Source: Dendrophyllia cribrosa (lineage: Eukaryota > Cnidaria > Anthozoa > Scleractinia > Dendrophylliidae). From it: a DNA stretch of 64,000 bases. Positions within the stretch are counted from its first letter, which is position 1; the number at the start of each line of letters is the position of its first letter. The translations under genes and the position numbers were made by a program. Below are positions 10,503 to 21,801 of this stretch, piece after piece. The stretch lies in assembly GCA_024195265.1 (NCBI GenBank), contig JAJLRJ010000006.1:13958139-14022138 (forward strand). Reading direction: 5' to 3'. Below the pieces are notes generated by a model that was given only the letters and a program-made list of their open reading frames with translations, had not been told where the DNA came from and made no database searches.

Positions 10503-11526
10503 GGGTCTGACGGTACAGTTGTACAGCATTGGTGCACCCGCCAAAGAAGGCCTCTATGGGTTCGAGACGTGGTACGAGTTGAAGGGTATCAAGGAACTCT
10601 CAGATCTCGGGGCAGGTCTTGTTCAGAGTTGTGTCCACTAGCACTCCAACATGACGACTAATTAGAAGCCAGCTTCACGTATGCATTTTGATCGAGGAAG
10701 CAGGTCGGACATCCGTGACAGTAGCACCCGTATGGGTCTGGGCATTGTAGCCCTCCAGGGGATACACGCTCGAGGTGGATACACGCCGAGGGGATACACC
10801 CTAGATTAGATACCCCCTAGATATAGGGGGATACCTCCCACCCCCATTCCCCCCCCGGGTTTTCATGTGACCCAGACCCCAAATCGGTCAAATAATGCCT
10901 CTTATATGGAAATTCTATTGGAAAATCAAGCATTTACAATATAGCTTATGACGAAGAAAGATGTGTAGTATCACGATAAGGAAGGGCGGGACCTTCCAGT
11001 AACCAACTGTTGTGGGTAAGACATCATTGCCCTAATTGAATCAAAGGATTGTATCTTCCAATTAATTGATTTAAAGTCAGTGAACAGACAGGATAGCAAA
11101 ACCTCCTAATTTAGAGACTGGGGTTTTGGGTCAACGTGCCGTAGAGAAATGAGGAATTTCTCTACGGCAATTTTTTGTCTAACTTTCTTCACCTCTAAGT
11201 CCTGTTGTCCACTTAGTAGACGTCTTCTTCTTCGTCAGCTTCTTCGTTAGGGACTCTTGGAGGGCTACAATGTCCAAACCCATGCGACCCAAACGGGTGC
11301 TTCTGTTACGGATGTCCGAACTGCTTCCTCGATCAAAATGCATACGTGAAGCCGGCTTCTAATTAGTCATCATGTGGGAGTGCCAGTGGACACAGCTCTG
11401 AACAAGACCTGCCCGAGATCCGAGAGTTCCTTGATACTTTTTAACTCGTACCACGTCTCGAACCTAGAGAGGCCTTCTGGCGGATGCACCAATGCTGTAC
11501 AACTGTACCGTTAATCTCGTACCCAG
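10503..11526. repeat. Inverted repeat, ~260-bp arms around a ~490-bp centre
   Basis: Left arm 10503-10762 (ggtacagttgtacagcattg ... ggcattgtagccctccag) is mirrored by right arm 11253-11526 (ggagggctacaatgtcc ... caatgctgtacaactgtacc), about 85-90% alike by eye. The centre holds ggggatacacc-type short repeats and a C-tract. Arms this long suggest a foldback element or a duplicated, inverted insertion. Confidence 0.8.
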
Positions 11527-11938
11527 ATCTCACTTGTGCTTCTACTGTATTGAAATGTGAGATCTGGTAAACTTCAATATAAGGCCATTTTTCATTGGTT
11601 GTCTGTAAAACGAATGGCCCATTTTAACATGCTCTTCACTCTCACACTTTGAAGTATGAAAACATGTAAACATGGACACTCCAAGAAAACATATCGTGCG
11701 ACGTTTCAACAACTGGGGACATTGGTGAGAAAATTGTGTTTATATCAATACAGTTAAGAGGATTTTTTTAAAGATACCGAGTTTCCGTGAAAGAAACCGA
11801 AGCATTTTAGCAACTTGTAGTAATAGACAGAAGGCACTCAGAAACACAACTTAGAAAAAAAAAGAACTAGGCCTGGATCTAAAATTAGCCCTGAAAGTTT
11901 GTCTTATCTGTGCGGAATGGAATTGAGCGAACCATGCT

Positions 11939-12735
11939 GGGGCCAAACGCCCCTAAAAACGGTCATATATATGTAGGTGTCGCAGTTTTTGGTTATTTTA
12001 GCGTAACTTTAAATGTAATGAGCATTTCGTTACAAAACTGGGCAAGTAAACAGAGGGCATGCGCCAAATTATTTTGACATAAAACTGACAGGATCGGAGA
12101 TATGAAATCATGTCACAGTTGGTGACATCATAGTATGCCATTAATTAAAAGTGTTTAGCTTCCAACTTTTCTAGTGTTTTCCAAAGTGGACACTAATTGA
12201 AAAAAATCAGACTAATAGTTTTTCCTACCATTTTTAACACCAAAAACCTAGTTTTGTCACGTCATAAATTTCATATCGTTTTGAAGAAAACCAAAAATCT
12301 AAAATGATACGATTTTTATTAACACTAAGCACTTTACTTTATCAAATGCTTAGCCTTACATGAAAAAAACTGAAGAAAAAATATCATAGAAGTTGAATTT
12401 TATAGGAAATGTATGGTTCCGCGGAGGACACTGAAATGGCTTCAACTTGTTATAACTCGAAAAATATTTGTCATAGCAAGTTACGGTTTTCGGTATATTA
12501 TCAATGTTCCCCTAGTCGAGCTCTTTCAAATGATATATTTGGTGGTATGAAATTAGAAACTTTGTACGACATGTTTTGTGATGTCATCAATTATGACATC
12601 AGAATTAGACATTGACATTTTTTTACCATTAAAACAATTTGGACAACAACCCAAGTGAATGTGCGAAGTTTGGTGAGGAAATGTGCAATAAAGCAAAATT
12701 AGCCTAAATGACCATTTTTAGGGGCGTTTGGCCCC
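11939..12735. mobile_element. 797-bp MITE with GGGGCCAAACGCCCC termini
   Basis: The left end is ggggccaaacgcccctaaaa acggtcat. The right end, reverse-complemented, is ggggccaaacgcccctaaaa atggtcat. The first 20 bases match perfectly and the termini are themselves near-palindromic. No transposase ORF is present; internal frames look random. Confidence 0.85.
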
Positions 12736-12941
12736 GGTGTGAACAGTTTGTTTTGCGGGATTTGGGGAGCTCCAACAGGATAGAACTCATTACACTCCAA
12801 GCTTCTGATCTGAAAAGCCGTAAACCTCACTCCACACAGTTCTATTAAACAAGTAAATAATGGTGACAGGCATTTAAAAATTGGTGGTGAGAAGTGCATC
12901 TGCTATGGGAGAAAGGATATCTTCCAACTGGTCAACATTTA

Positions 12942-12962
12942 GGGACTGTGCAATAATTAGCA

Positions 12963-12996
<34 letters not shown>

Positions 12997-14480
12997 AGTT
13001 GAAAAACGGGAGGAGGGGGGGACACAATGTACAATCACATCCCAAGTGCCAGAATCATGAGTGCACATGTACTTTTCATCCATCCGATCATTGTTACATC
13101 TGATTCAGCTTTTCAGCCCAATTCGTATGTTGTAACAGGGCTGTCGCATGGGGAGGCAGAGGGACTGGTGCGGGGGCGAGGTGGGGGGTGGGGCGGGGCA
13201 ATAATTTTAAAAGTTTTCTTCTATGTCGAAGTCGACTCAAACATCCATTTAGGCAAAGAACTGTTAGTGTCCATGGGGTCTACATAGTAGGCTCATTTAT
13301 CCATCTTACAACACTGACAAGTTGAATAGAATTATGTTTAAGGTGGGGATAAACGTGAATTTGAATGAATTTTTAAGAGGTTTAAAGCAGGGATAGAAGA
13401 AATAAAATGATTTTTGGAACACTAACAGACAGTTGCTACCCACGCAAGAGCACCCCAGCTGGTTGCTAAATTAATTTAAATAGTGGACTAACTTGGTATC
13501 CGTCTATTAATTATTAACTACAAATTCCAGTTTTAAAAATTCACTAAATCTTCAATATTTCTTATTTCTCCAAATTTCACCAATCCTTTGAGAAAAACTA
13601 TTTCCCAAATATACCCAAAAATTTACAAAACACCCCATAACATATATCTATGTTTTAGGTAGAGGGTTTTTGGATTGCTTGAAACATGAACGAGATATTT
13701 TTATTAAAGCCATGTCAAGTGGCTTTAGTGCAAAGTTGAACACTAGATCTTGTTAAAATAGTTGTTGTTCATTTTTGCTGGATATTTCCAGCTTCTTTCA
13801 TTTCATGTTATGAAATTAGTTAAGCATGAATGATTTGAGGATGTTCACGGTACTGTGTGAAGGTACAGGTGCAAGCTCAACTGAAAGAATTAGTATGCAT
13901 ATACAATACTTGTCTTTCACTACATAAATATAACCATTGAGCTATTTTAAAAAGCTTTTATTAACATTATAACCTGGTCCGATAAAAGGTTTCATGTACA
14001 CATTATCTAATACATCACTAACACAAACCAGTTACAAAACGACATTCTACGCTGAGCACCCAACAATCCAAAGCATTCCATGATACATATTGAATACAGT
14101 TCATGAATCTGAGTTCTGGAGTTTCGTTCATTTTAAGAACCCCTGAACTGACTCTGCAGCTTCCCCAATAAAGCAATTGGAGCTGAGGAAGTCTCTCAAG
14201 CAGGTTTTGTCAGTGAGCATGGTGAATATAGGAAGGGTTCCCAGATCAATATAACCAATTTGTGATAACAAAGGAGAACATGGGGTGGGGGGGGGGGGGG
14301 GGGGGGGGGCATGTCTTGTTTCAAGTATTGGGTGGGGGGGGGGGGGGTGATAGTTAATTTTTCTTCAGTAGTGGGGGGGGGGGGGGGGGACAAAGTCTAA
14401 TTTATAACCATAAAGAAATTTTCTTTCCCATTTCTCAACCCCCCCCCCCCCTCCCCTACTGCTAATTATTGCACAATCCC
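12942..14480. mobile_element. PIF/Harbinger-like element with TTA duplication and long G-tracts beside its TIRs
   Basis: Left end gggactgtgcaataattagc and right end (reverse complement) gggattgtgcaataattagc differ at one base. TTA flanks both (12939-12941 and 14481-14483), the 3-bp TWA duplication of PIF/Harbinger. Just inside lie G/C homopolymer tracts (about 12966-12995, 14284-14310, 14333-14347, 14372-14390, 14440-14451). No transposase is recognised in 1.5 kb. A dispersed repeat is nested at about 13330-13640. Confidence 0.7.
13330..13640 (+). repeat. Dispersed repeat carrying acgcaagagcacccca (copy 1)
   Basis: It shares gatttttggaacac, acgcaagagcaccccag and cattaaatcttcaat-type segments with copies at about 38195-38440 (+) and 42770-42990 (-). 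Three copies in one window mark a repeat family of about 300 bp. Its ends and class are not clear. Confidence 0.6.
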
Positions 14481-14784
14481 TTACTTGTTTGAGATGAGTG
14501 CAGTACTTTATAAAAAGTGATAGCCCAGTCTTGTCGGGATTTGCAATAACAAGTTTGGTAGTTGTCTGGTATTCCTTTGTTGCTGGAGGTATAAATGGTG
14601 TAAATGTAACGGGGGAGAACATCATATTGACGTCACAGCGGACTATTTCCAGTCTTTCTTCTTGCGCAGTTTTGTAACCAACCAGAAGTGAAATTCCATG
14701 TTTTAGACGGCTGAAACACGGAAAAGAAAATCGATATCGAAAAAACTCTTTTCGATTTTCTTATCAGAACGCCATGTAGATTCT

Positions 14785-16548
14785 ACCCTGGGTGCCAGAG
14801 GCATGTCTCGCGCTCTCGTCTCTCTCATATTACACGCCTCTTATGTCTCTTATATTTTCGCCGCTCGACAAGCCTCTGGACCAGAGCGCGATTTCTTTGA
14901 TGGCGCCGAGCCAATAACGATCTCGCTTATACGAAAACATCCAGAATCTGGATGTTTTGCTGATTGGCTCCTGATGGCCTCCTACGGGATGTTCGATGTT
15001 TCAAGCATTGTGATTGGGCGATAAGTTAAATGGACGCGTGATCGGAACGCATACGGTTTGTAGGTGGCGAAGATCAAAGCCAGACATGCTTTAAGCTTAT
15101 GTTGTTTTCGAAAGTTGGTGTAATAAAGAGTGACAGGCCTACACGACTCCCTCGCGAGTGTTTTAGCCATTTTATAGTTAAGCTCGCAAAATGATGCTTC
15201 ATGCATTTGTAGCGTGTATATGGAGATTTCGAGGTGACTGAATTAAAAGCCTTCTAAACTCGCAAAATGATACAGACTTTAGTCTTGAGGTCCTTTGTGT
15301 TTTTAAGCTGTCTGCTAGTTTTGACCTCTTTGTCGGGACGTCTGCTTAATAGCGATGTTCTTATTATGCCATCGTGGCATTTGTTAGAATAGCTCTGCAG
15401 CAAAACCTTTTAACATTGCATGTAGGCTTTGAGCAAGCTTCGATTTTGAGGTCATTTTGAAATTATGCTGTATTCTCGGCGGTTTTCTTCAACTCTGGTT
15501 TCTTCGACTCGGCAGTTTTCTTCCGTTCTGGAGCTCTGTTCAATCGGCAGTTAATTCTTCAGTTTTGTTTGACCTCTTGCTGTGCTCATGTAGCCATTTT
15601 CTAGTAGAAGTTTACAAACAACGTAAGGTTTTTTACTCTCTCTGAATCTCTCAGATAGTCGGATCTTTTAGTATGAAATTATCAACCGTCAATGGTTTCT
15701 TGCAATTAGTTTTAATTCGCTGGGCCCAGCAGTGTTTTTATTTTATTTTGCAAGCCTAGGTCGTATTTCCATGGACTGGTGATATGTTGGTCCGAATTTT
15801 CAGAGATAATTGTAGCTTTTATAAAGCTATGCAATGTTTCAAAGAGAGTATAAATCAAGCGCATTTCAGTCACTGCTCCGCTTTGTAGTTGAGAATTGAC
15901 GGTTTTTCCGGAGCTCTAATCTGTTTATCTCCATTGTCATTTGTGCAGTACGTGTTCTTCTCACTACATTGTAATGAGTTTCACAGTCTAGCGACTGTTT
16001 TGTTTATGCCATGATATATATGATTTCTATGTTTCGATATGTTTCTTTCAATGAGGTTAACTCTTTGAGGGTAGCTTCATATCTCTTGATTCTTCTGAAA
16101 CATTTCTTGCATAAAATGTGCGGTCCGACCGATAGGTTGTCGTCTTCAACCCCGTCCAATTTACCCCCAACTAGACTAAAAAAAACCTCCATTCACGTGA
16201 ACTCCTGATCCACATATTCTACATAAGGACGTCGAATTCGAAGGTGGAACTTTTTTCACGGGGGTTGTTTTGATTCCCGCGAAAGCCATCTACCAAGACC
16301 GCGTATTACAAAGAGCATTTGACAGCTAGTGACAGCTAGTATGTAATTGAAAACCCACATCTCTCATTCCTCCACGTGCCTGTTACATGTGATCTGTAGG
16401 ACATATCGGAAAGGTCAAGATCCATCCAGCACGGTAAATCAGGGCGCTCTTTGCCAGAGGTTCTCTCGCGGCTTCGCCGCTCGTTTCCGGCCTTCGGCCG
16501 ACAATTCTCACGAAAGCGTGCCGCAAAAGTAACTCTGGCACCCAGGGT
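14785..16548. mobile_element. MULE-like element, 1.76 kb, with 9-10 bp target duplication
   Basis: Left end taccctgggtgccagag and right end ctctggcacccagggta are perfect inverse complements. They are flanked by the same tgtagattc on both sides (with an ambiguous extra base), a 9-10 bp duplication. That size is typical of Mutator-like elements; the superfamily call rests on it alone. No full transposase ORF fits. An exon-like fragment lies at 16019-16167. The right end is GC-rich with hairpins (cggccttcggccg). Confidence 0.7.
16014..16167 (-). pseudogene. Exon-like fragment with Cys pair inside the MULE-like element
   Basis: After an acceptor-like ttttttttagtctag the minus strand reads GGKLDGVEDDNLSVG, then HILCKKCFRRIKRYEATLKE and LTSLKETYRN before a stop. 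The CxxC followed by a basic, then charged helical segment resembles one half of a zinc-binding N-terminal module, as in ZAD- or THAP-like DNA-binding domains. Only two Cys are visible and I do not recognise the family. It may be an exon of the element's own protein or a captured host exon. No donor was found at its end. Confidence 0.4.
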
Positions 16549-16824
16549 ATGTAGATTCCATCAAGCAAATAAAAAAATAACTGTCATATACACTTTAACC
16601 ATGTTGCCATAAGTTTTGGGACATGACCAATAACTTCGAATTTGCCAGTCAAGTTATTTGAATAAGCGTCAACAATTTGCAGTGTTGCCATCATTTCGCA
16701 TTCTAGTTCAATTTTTACCAATTATTTTGCTAAATTTAGGAATAGAACACCTCTATTAAGCCGTCGACCTCTATTATGTGGTCAGTTGGCTATTCCCTGA
16801 GGGTGACCGCTTAATAGAAGTTTG

Positions 16825-17365
16825 ACTGTAGAAATAATAATAAGCATAGAAAAAGTAATAGTGATTGTAATATTCTCCAACAATTTTTTTTAATGAATTT
16901 ACACTGTGAAAAAAAATCTTCGGGACCACTTCATGGCCTGAAAAAACACAGAGAACCATTAGATACCTCCTCGATTTGACCGAGTGAGGTCTGGGACCAA
17001 GTGGGATGGGGGATAACTCTGGATAACTCAGAATCCTCCGATTTGACCGAGTGGATTCTGGAACCGAGTGGGATGGGGATAACTCAGAATCCTCCGATTT
17101 GACCGAGTCTGGTCTGGGACCTATGAGGGTGTTTTTTTCTTGGTTTTCTTTTTTGTAAGATGTGTTATTGCTTTTGCCTTGCCCAGCCTAGATTAGCTTT
17201 GTAGCTATTTGCGGGACAATCAATATGGTTCTATTTTGATTGTTTGTTTTTTTTTTTGTTAGGGGAACCCGCTCCGTCACGCTCGCGTCATCTAGCAACT
17301 ATAAAAAAGGACTCATCCTCTTTTTTGTCCAGTCAAAAGCTAAAAGACAATGAGGCCAGACAACA
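16825..17365. repeat. Right copy of the inverted repeat module
   Basis: In inverse order to 9960-10440 it has aataataagcatagaaaaag, aatattctccaac, cacttcatggcctg, three units of cctccgatttgaccgagt with gataactcagaatcc, ggactcatcctc and agctaaaagacaatgaggcc. Homology to the left copy stops near 17361. A separate acctctattaagc-type repeat adjoins it at 16741-16830. Confidence 0.85.
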
Positions 17366-17775
17366 CTTGGTATGTGCACCAAACTCTAAGAGTTACAGAC
17401 AAGCTAAGAGTTAAACATTCCTTTAGTGGAAGATTGTTGCAAAAGAGATTTAATCGGCATTTCATCATCTGCCACGACAACGACAACATCCTATTTTGCA
17501 TCCAAGGCCCCTTCTATACAAAACACAGCAAACAGATCGTTCATTGCGCTGGCATGTGGATGAAGCACCAAATGCGAAAAGTGGATTACATGTATTTTCA
17601 TTACAATAATCAAGTCATAAACATTGAAGAATGTCTGACAAGTTATGAAATAGGCAAACCTCAGTACATCAAGAGATCAGCTGTGCCTGAGAGAAAACAA
17701 GAGATTTCAAATGCAATGACTGGAACACACTCCCATTATGGCAACAGCCAAACACTACTGCAAGATGACCATTAG
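17350..17775 (+). CDS. Hypothetical 141-aa ORF starting at the edge of the inverted module
   Basis: ATG 17350 overlaps the last 12 bases of the repeat module, and the frame then leaves it for unique sequence. The protein is basic and rich in His, Tyr and Cys near the centre (IVHCAGMWMKHQMRKVDYMY), with no domain I recognise, signal peptide or membrane segment. Below the stop the sequence is AT-rich. It could be a gene of the element bracketed by the inverted modules, a host ORF, or chance; an ORF of this length is borderline for chance in 64 kb. Confidence 0.3.
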   Translation: MRPDNTWYVHQTLRVTDKLRVKHSFSGRLLQKRFNRHFIICHDNDNILFCIQGPFYTKHSKQIVHCAGMWMKHQMRKVDYMYFHYNNQVINIEECLTSYEIGKPQYIKRSAVPERKQEISNAMTGTHSHYGNSQTLLQDDH

Positions 17776-18179
17776 CTGTGTGCCAGTTCATACCTCAACT
17801 GGAAACATGTTGTCATTAAAATTTGTGTACTATGAAAAAACTGTATTCTAAGGATAAAGTTCACATTGAAAAAAATGCTTTATTTTCTTTACATTGCCAT
17901 GGAAAATCACCTCGTATGAACTTGAAAACTCTCATTGGATGTTTAAGGAGTGGGACAGATTGGGTATGGTCATGAACAAAAAATGAATTGAACTTTGTAC
18001 TTGTTAAATGAGATTAAAAAATTTTGATGCCTTGTTAAAAGAATTAATTGAACTGTAAAAAAAAAAGAAATTTGATCTTCATTCTTTGTTTTTTGCACTT
18101 TATTGAAAAAAAAATTGTTGTATAACTCGCTTGTTAATCACCTGAACCCTCTGTATCCTCTCCAATGAAATAACACACA

Positions 18180-18336
18180 CAAAAGACACCAACAGATACC
18201 CACCATGGGGGATAGCTGTGATGCCACCATAGAGGGATACATGTACCTGGGGGATAGCTGTGAGGCCACCATGGGGGACTATGGGGGGATAGCAATGACA
18301 CCATCAGAGGGATACCTTTGGGGGGGGGGGGGGGGG
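18180..18336. repeat. gggggatagc-type short repeats ending in a G-tract
   Basis: Four to five degenerate units combine ccaccatgggggatagctgt and gagggatac, followed by a G-tract at 18319-18336. Related ggggatac runs occur at 10760-10840. Confidence 0.6.
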
Positions 18337-18616
18337 TGATGTCGTCAGAATGAAATGTGTGACATCATCAGAATTCAGAATGGCCGCCATGAGCTATACC
18401 AACATGCCTAACTACTGTTTGTTTTCAAACCAGTTGTAAAGCTCTTTTATTTCTAGCTTTTTCATCACCAAGCGTTTAATTTATTCTTAGAGTTTCTTAC
18501 CACATATTTGTGTATATTTTTCAGTTCTTATGGTGTTTGTATGACAAATTATCTAAGAAGAAAATTAAGGTCTACAAACAGCAGTTAAGAGAACTTGTTT
18601 TGTAAATTCACTGGAG

Positions 18617-18928
18617 CTATATACAGCTATTTCAATTTAGGTTGTCGGACGAGAGCTTTAAGCGTACGCAACAAGACCGCAAGTTACTATGGGTAGTTGT
18701 AAATTGTCTCAGCTTAAGCCTGTCGTGTTTTTTTTTTTTGCGTTAGTTAGTGCGATGAGTGAGGTGGATCTTAGGGGCATAAATGTTTGCCTTCGCTCTA
18801 TGGACGAGGCATTTTAATCTGCTTTCGTCAATTTATCGTATTCATAAAAACCCCAAAGTACCTTGCGGTCTCGTTGCGTACGCTTGAAGCTATCATCCGA
18901 CAACCTAAATTGAAATAGCTGTATATAG
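18617..18928. mobile_element. 312-bp foldback element, ~75-bp arms
   Basis: The left arm begins ctatatacagctatttcaat then ttaggttgtcgga and cgtacgcaacaagaccgcaag. The right arm is its inverse complement, ending attgaaatagctgtatatag. Divergence is a few bases. The loop of about 150 bp has no ORF. No clear target duplication. Confidence 0.85.
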
Positions 18929-19678
18929 TAAGAACTTGGTGTGCATCTCAGGCCAACGGATTGCATTGCAAGAAAGCAAGTGTGGCCGCCGACTTGATAA
19001 AGTGAAGCGACAAGTGCAGTGAAGCATGGCAGATAAGCAAACCAAAGGATCACGGCAGTGAAAAAACATTTAACATTTCCCCAACAGATAACACAGTAAA
19101 TACAATTTTAAAGTTTAAGAAGGTGTTCAGTTACGTTGAAACGTTGAATATTAGAGACACTGTTGTAATTAAGAAGACTTTGTTTAGCTACCATTAATTT
19201 CTTTATATAAGCGGTAGAAAGTTACTTTATAGTCAGTCCTTCGTAGAGTTAATTTAGTTGACCCTAGTTATAAGCCTAAGTATTGCATAGTGCTATTGCC
19301 CTTCCAAGAGCAAAGGTAATATTAGTTTTTACAGTGCCATTACTTACAGGGAGTTTGGTCACGTGATCTTACCACGCGAATAGCACTTTGCACTATTACT
19401 AAAAATAGACAGACCCCCTACGTGACTCAGACAAAATTTGCTGTGATGTGTTTTGGATATGAAAAATCGGTGAAATCAGAGGTAAACATAATTTGAATGT
19501 TTTCGGGGCTTCAAATATAATAAATACAAGGTAATGTTACATTAGGGAGTGAAAAACTGATTCTAGAAATGTAGATTTTGGCTTAAAATTCAACAAATTA
19601 TGTGACAAGGCTGTACTGTGAAATCCGATCATCGGACTTCCAATCTATTAGCTCTCATACGATAAGAAAACATTTCAC

Positions 19679-19714
19679 GACTTGTGCCCAAAATTTTAAT
19701 TTTGGGCACAAGTC
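19679..19714. repeat. 36-nt perfect palindrome (17-bp stem)
   Basis: gacttgtgcccaaaatt is followed, after two bases, by its exact inverse complement. Two direct copies of ccttaaaaggcaaa-type sequence follow at once. There is no U-tract pattern typical of a terminator, and the setting is eukaryotic. Confidence 0.9.
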
Positions 19715-19879
19715 TTAAAAGGCAAAAAGAAAAGTAAAGCCTTAAAAGGCAAAGATAAAAGTAAATTTTTATATTCTTCTTGTATGACTAAGATGTGTGC
19801 ATCGTTAGCTTGAAAAAAGATGCGGAAATACATTTTAGGTTCCAAATGATCCAGAATATGTATTTGATACAAACTACTG

Positions 19880-20749
19880 TCACAGGGAGCCCACACAATC
19901 TGTTTGTGTAACATGACCATTTGTAATTTTATAGGAAATGTATGGGATTTACCTAAATTTCATATTATAGCGACGTATCGCCAAATGTTTGTACTGATTA
20001 ACACTAAATAAACATTAAATTACTTTATTTGTTGTGTGTTGACGTCCTTTTGCTGTAGAAGTGATATTTTGAAGGATTCTGAGTTCGCCGTTGACTGTGT
20101 CAATAACCGATTCAAAATACGTACCGAGGGTGGGGAGCCATAGGCATTTCCGTAACGTTTTCGTTCAAATGTGAGCAAATCGCCAGGCTCCCCACCCTCG
20201 GTACGAATTTTGAATCGGTTATTGTCTAACGACGACCAATCAGAAAGAGGCTATCAGCAGGACGGTTTCTGGCTGGCAAAACCAAGTCTTGATACGCATA
20301 TCAACCACTTGGAATGTGTGGAATTTGGAATTCTTCGACGGCTAGCTCTGGGCCGTTTAGACGGATTTTCAATCAAGGGTACGAGAAGAAGCATGAATCT
20401 TTTGGCCTTTCTGTTGCGTGGTTTGAAAGCCGAGCGATGCGATTTTATGTGGAAAAATCGCCACAGTGCTGGAACCGTTCAAAACTATCTCTCTGCGACG
20501 CACGGTCAACGGTGAACTCAGAATCCTTCAAAATCGCTCAAAATATCACTTTTACGGCAAAAGGACGAGAACACACAACAAATAAGGTAATTTAATGTTT
20601 ATTTCTCTAGCGTTAATCAGTACATACATTTGGGGATATGTTGCTATAATATGAAATAAATTTTCGGTAAATCCAATACATTTCCTATAAAATTACAAAT
20701 GGTTATTGATACGTAACACAAACAGATTGTGTGGGCTCCCTGTGCTATT
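19880..20749. mobile_element. 870-bp foldback element with a second hairpin nested in it
   Basis: The outer arms (about 19880-20097 and 20500-20749) pair over roughly 220 bp: cacagggagcccacacaatc at left, gattgtgtgggctccctgtg at right, and gtccttttgctgtagaag against its mirror. Within lies an inner hairpin, caataaccgattcaaaat ... ggtggggagcc against ggctccccacc ... attttgaatcggttattg (20100-20226). A reading frame in the right arm (20171-20515) has no recognised motif. Confidence 0.85.
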
Positions 20750-21801
20750 GTACCGTTTATTGACCCGCGTTCATACAAGCAAAGCCGAGAACAAAATTAA
20801 TGTCCTGAAGATGACAACGCGAATTTGTTTTTGAGCAAAAATCCTGTCTTTGAGTATATATTCTAAGGGACTCTGATTATAAACTGTAAAGTTTGGATAG
20901 TATATAGGCTGCAATTGGATAAATTAGACAGCTGATTAGAGAGCTGCTTACTCTTGAGTATTCGTCCAACAGGTATTCTTTTCTCAATACTACCTTTTTT
21001 CAGTGGAGCCGCAATGGACAGAATGATTATCATTTCTTTTCGCCATCATTGAAACCTGCCTTTTTTGCCATGGATCACTTTACCGCTTGGTTCTATATGC
21101 TTCGTTTCTGACAGCTCAGCTGGATATGCTGCAAACTGAACCTCTCAAGAGTGAAATCTTTCAGACAATAATATTGCCGCTCTCTATCAATTCTTTGCAT
21201 TTTCACCAAAATTTGAGATGTTCCAAGAATAGTTTTACAGCTGTAGGTTTTCTTTTCAACATTGACCCAGGTGTCCGATTTCCTTGCGAAAATGTTGATA
21301 AAAGCCGCATCAAAGTCTTCGCCAACACCATTTTCCCATACAAAATTCTAATGCAGATAACACATGAAGGAGTTCGTTTGTCTGAGTCACAACGGAGGTG
21401 AAAAGTATGTGACGTCATTAGTGCAAAGAGCTATTCAAGCAAAAAATTGGCTTTTACTTCGGGTAGATGAGCACAGAACGCGTCATCAGAAAGGAATGAA
21501 CCAAAAGCAAAGTTATAGTCATAATTAGTGTATGCAGAACAAATTTATGCCTGTAAATAATGCACTATGGAAGTGTGGAAGGGTGGAAATGTAGAAATAT
21601 GTCTAGAATACTGACTTAAGTTTCCAACTGCGGAAGTGTGGAAATGTGGAAGTAGAAATATGCCTTGAATACTCACTTAAGTTGCCCATTGTGGAAGTGT
21701 GGAAATGTGGAAATGTAGAAATGTGTCTTGAATACTGATCAAGTTGCCAACAGTGAAAGTGTGGAAATGTGGAAATGTGGAAATATGTCTTGAATGCTTA
21801 A

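Larger units (their letters stand above)
19376..21436. mobile_element. Possible outer element with diverged inverted ends
   Basis: cgaatagcactttgcacta...gtgactcagacaaa near 19376-19435 is mirrored by tttgtctgagtcac...tagtgcaaagagctattc near 21378-21436. The match is interrupted but ordered. If real, the 19.88-20.75 kb foldback and a 19.68 kb palindrome are nested in it. Confidence 0.4.

Noticed and set aside
10048..10641. 197-codon plus-strand frame
   Set aside because: Runs through a minisatellite, an AT-repeat and an inverted repeat arm; the reading changes character with each repeat.
20171..20515. 114-codon plus-strand ORF
   Set aside because: Contained in the right arm and loop of a foldback element, with no motif.
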